NCBI GenBank assembly: GCA_025656435.1
Contig: JAHXHT010000082.1
Span: 1-8,882, forward strand
Direction: 5' to 3'
Origin: Candidatus Thiodiazotropha sp. (ex Gloverina cf. vestifex)
GTDB taxonomy: Bacteria > Pseudomonadota > Gammaproteobacteria > Chromatiales > Chromatiaceae
DNA: 8,882 nucleotides
Positions 7,690 to 8,882 of this stretch are shown in pieces; within the stretch, counting starts at the first letter, position 1, and every line of letters starts with the position of its first letter. The notes beneath the pieces were generated by a model. It was given only the letters and a program-made list of their open reading frames with translations. It made no database searches and had not been told where the DNA came from. A program made the position numbers and the translations under genes.

Positions 7690-8673
7690 ATGACTGAAAA
7701 GCCCGACTGGCGACCGTCTGCTTCCCTGGAGATGATCCAGGCTCGGGCCAGTCTGCTCGATCGGATTCGTGATTATTTTAGGCAGGCCGGGGTGCTCGAA
7801 GTCGAGACTCCGGTTTGTTCTCGGTTCGGTGTTACCGACCCCGCTATCGAAAGTCTCACCACCCGTTATACCGGTCCCACCGCTGCCCAGGGGTGCGATC
7901 TGTATCTGCAGACCTCACCTGAATTCCCCATGAAAAGGCTGCTGGCGGCAGGCAGTGGTCCTATCTACCAGATCTGCCGGGTGTTCCGGGATGGTGAATT
8001 GGGAAGACGGCATCACCCGGAATTCAGCCTGCTTGAGTGGTACCGACCGGGATTTGATCACCATGCGCTGATGGATGAGGTGGCCAGCCTGATCAACCGG
8101 CTGACGCAAGCTCCGCTGACTGTAGAGAAACTCAGTTACCATGAGGCATTTGATCGCTACCTTCAAATAGATCCGCATACGACGAGTCTGGAGCAGTTGC
8201 GTGACTGTGCCATAGAGCGGGAGGTAGCGGGCGCCGACAACCTGGTTATGGACTCCCGGGATGCCTGGCTCGATCTGTTACTGAGCCATCTCATCGAACC
8301 GCATCTGGGTGAGACAGGGATGACTTTTCTCTATGACTATCCGGTCAGCCAGGCAGCCTTGGCCAGGGTGAAAGATGGCACTCCCCCCGTGGCAGAACGT
8401 TTCGAGCTCTACCTGTCGGGGATGGAGATCGCCAACGGTTTCCATGAACTGTTGGATGCCGGGGAGCAGCGGAGAAGATTTCTTGATGACAACCATCGTC
8501 GTGCAGCAGCGGGAATACAACAGATCCCAATGGATGAAGCATTGATCGATGCCCTGGCCTCAGGGATGCCTGCATGTGCCGGTGTTGCACTGGGTATTGA
8601 CCGGTTGCTGATGTTTTTGACCGGCTGTAACGACATCCGAAAACTCCTCGCATTCGATATCACAAAAGCCTGA
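7690..8673 (+). CDS. epmA: EF-P--(R)-beta-lysine ligase EpmA
   Basis: EpmA (PoxA/GenX/YjeA) is a lysyl-tRNA synthetase paralogue without the anticodon-binding domain. It activates (R)-beta-lysine with ATP and joins it to Lys34 of EF-P instead of to tRNA. The 327-residue product has the class II synthetase core: LYLQTSPEFPMKRLL (71-85), motif 2 in CRVFRDGELGRRHHPEF (96-112), LEWYRP (115-120), ERFELYLSGMEIANGFHEL (236-254), and motif 3 GVALGIDRLLM (298-308). No N-terminal OB domain is present, which separates it from LysS. The length matches E. coli EpmA (325). Start at 7690 is chosen because MTEKPDWRPSAS aligns with MSETASWQPSAS. It follows efp by 26 bases and is probably co-transcribed with it. 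Confidence 0.96.
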   Translation: MTEKPDWRPSASLEMIQARASLLDRIRDYFRQAGVLEVETPVCSRFGVTDPAIESLTTRYTGPTAAQGCDLYLQTSPEFPMKRLLAAGSGPIYQICRVFRDGELGRRHHPEFSLLEWYRPGFDHHALMDEVASLINRLTQAPLTVEKLSYHEAFDRYLQIDPHTTSLEQLRDCAIEREVAGADNLVMDSRDAWLDLLLSHLIEPHLGETGMTFLYDYPVSQAALARVKDGTPPVAERFELYLSGMEIANGFHELLDAGEQRRRFLDDNHRRAAAGIQQIPMDEALIDALASGMPACAGVALGIDRLLMFLTGCNDIRKLLAFDITKA

Positions 8674-8798
8674 AATTGACGGCAGACGAGCAAAAAAACC
8701 AGTCAAAACGGGAAATTAATTCACCAAAATTCCCCTATTGATCCCCTTCTTGGCCGAATTAACACTTGTTTATAAAAGCGTTGCTTAGACCCCATTAG
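8674..8798. other. AT-rich non-coding region after epmA
   Basis: No gene is visible here. GGGAAATT (8710-8717) and AAATTCCC (8727-8734) pair with one A-A mismatch around a 9-nt loop just after epmA, but no U-run follows, so termination is uncertain. TATAAA (8771-8776) is a plus-strand -10-like hexamer with TTGGCC 15 bases upstream, possibly a promoter of whatever gene lay to the right before the suspected insertion. Confidence 0.35.
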
Positions 8799-8882
8799 GG
8801 AAGCTCTGAACGAATCCATCGATTGAGGGATAATGGTGCACATTCTAGGCCAATCATTATATAGACCCCATGAAGCAAACAA
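8799..8882 (+). mobile_element. Left end of a probable IS5-family insertion sequence (partial)
   Basis: GGAAGCTCTGAACGAATCC begins at 8799 and resembles the terminal inverted repeats of the IS5 family; the end of IS5 itself, as I recall it, is GGAAGGTGCGAACAAGTCC. The four bases before it are TTAG, which fits the YTAR target duplicated by this family. An ATG 71 bases in opens a frame starting M-K-Q-T, a beginning I associate with IS5-family transposases. The boundary could be one base earlier (8798). The element runs off the window, so the other repeat and the second TTAG cannot be seen. Confidence 0.5.
8870..8882 (+). CDS. Possible transposase start, cut by window edge
   Basis: An ATG at 8870 is followed by codons for Lys, Gln and Thr before the window ends. 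Four residues cannot identify a protein. The call rests on its place just inside the suspected IS end and the resemblance to N-termini of IS5-family transposases. No clear Shine-Dalgarno precedes it, which is not unusual for transposases. Confidence 0.3.

Overview
The window is conserved core-genome DNA of a gammaproteobacterium. Every recognisable protein aligns closely, from memory, with its Escherichia coli counterpart, and the gene order rpsU-yqeY-dnaG-rpoD with tsaD divergent is the arrangement I recall from Pseudomonas and many non-enteric gammaproteobacteria. The Lys34-type elongation factor P with EpmA and EpmB argues against Pseudomonas itself, whose EF-P carries a rhamnosylated arginine. 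I cannot name the genus; a Chromatiales-like sulfur bacterium is only a guess.

Layout. Positions 1-104 are non-coding and hold an imperfect palindrome. Positions 105-181 (minus) encode a CAU-anticodon tRNA, best read as tRNA-Ile2. Positions 248-4751 (minus) are the macromolecular synthesis operon, transcribed rpsU -> yqeY -> dnaG -> rpoD, with a good sigma-70 promoter at 4805-4833 and a weaker promoter-like region just before rpoD. tsaD (4871-5935, plus) diverges from it and converges on epmB (6052-7092, minus). epmB is head-to-head with efp (7091-7663, plus), which is followed by epmA (7690-8673, plus). After epmA comes an AT-rich non-coding stretch. The last ~84 bases look like the left end of an IS5-family insertion sequence whose transposase has just begun at the window edge.

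How the genes work together. The left half links the initiation steps of the three macromolecular syntheses: S21 (translation initiation), primase (replication) and sigma-70 (transcription). The right half is a translation-quality set. TsaD contributes to t6A37 in ANN-decoding tRNAs, a class that includes the tRNA at 105-181. EpmB and EpmA make (R)-beta-lysine and attach it to Lys34 of EF-P, which rescues ribosomes stalled on polyproline. Substrate and both modifying enzymes are adjacent here, unlike E. coli where epmA is elsewhere.

I found no previously undescribed multi-gene system. The most unusual local features are the efp/epmB start codons sharing one CATG palindrome, and the probable IS end at the right edge.
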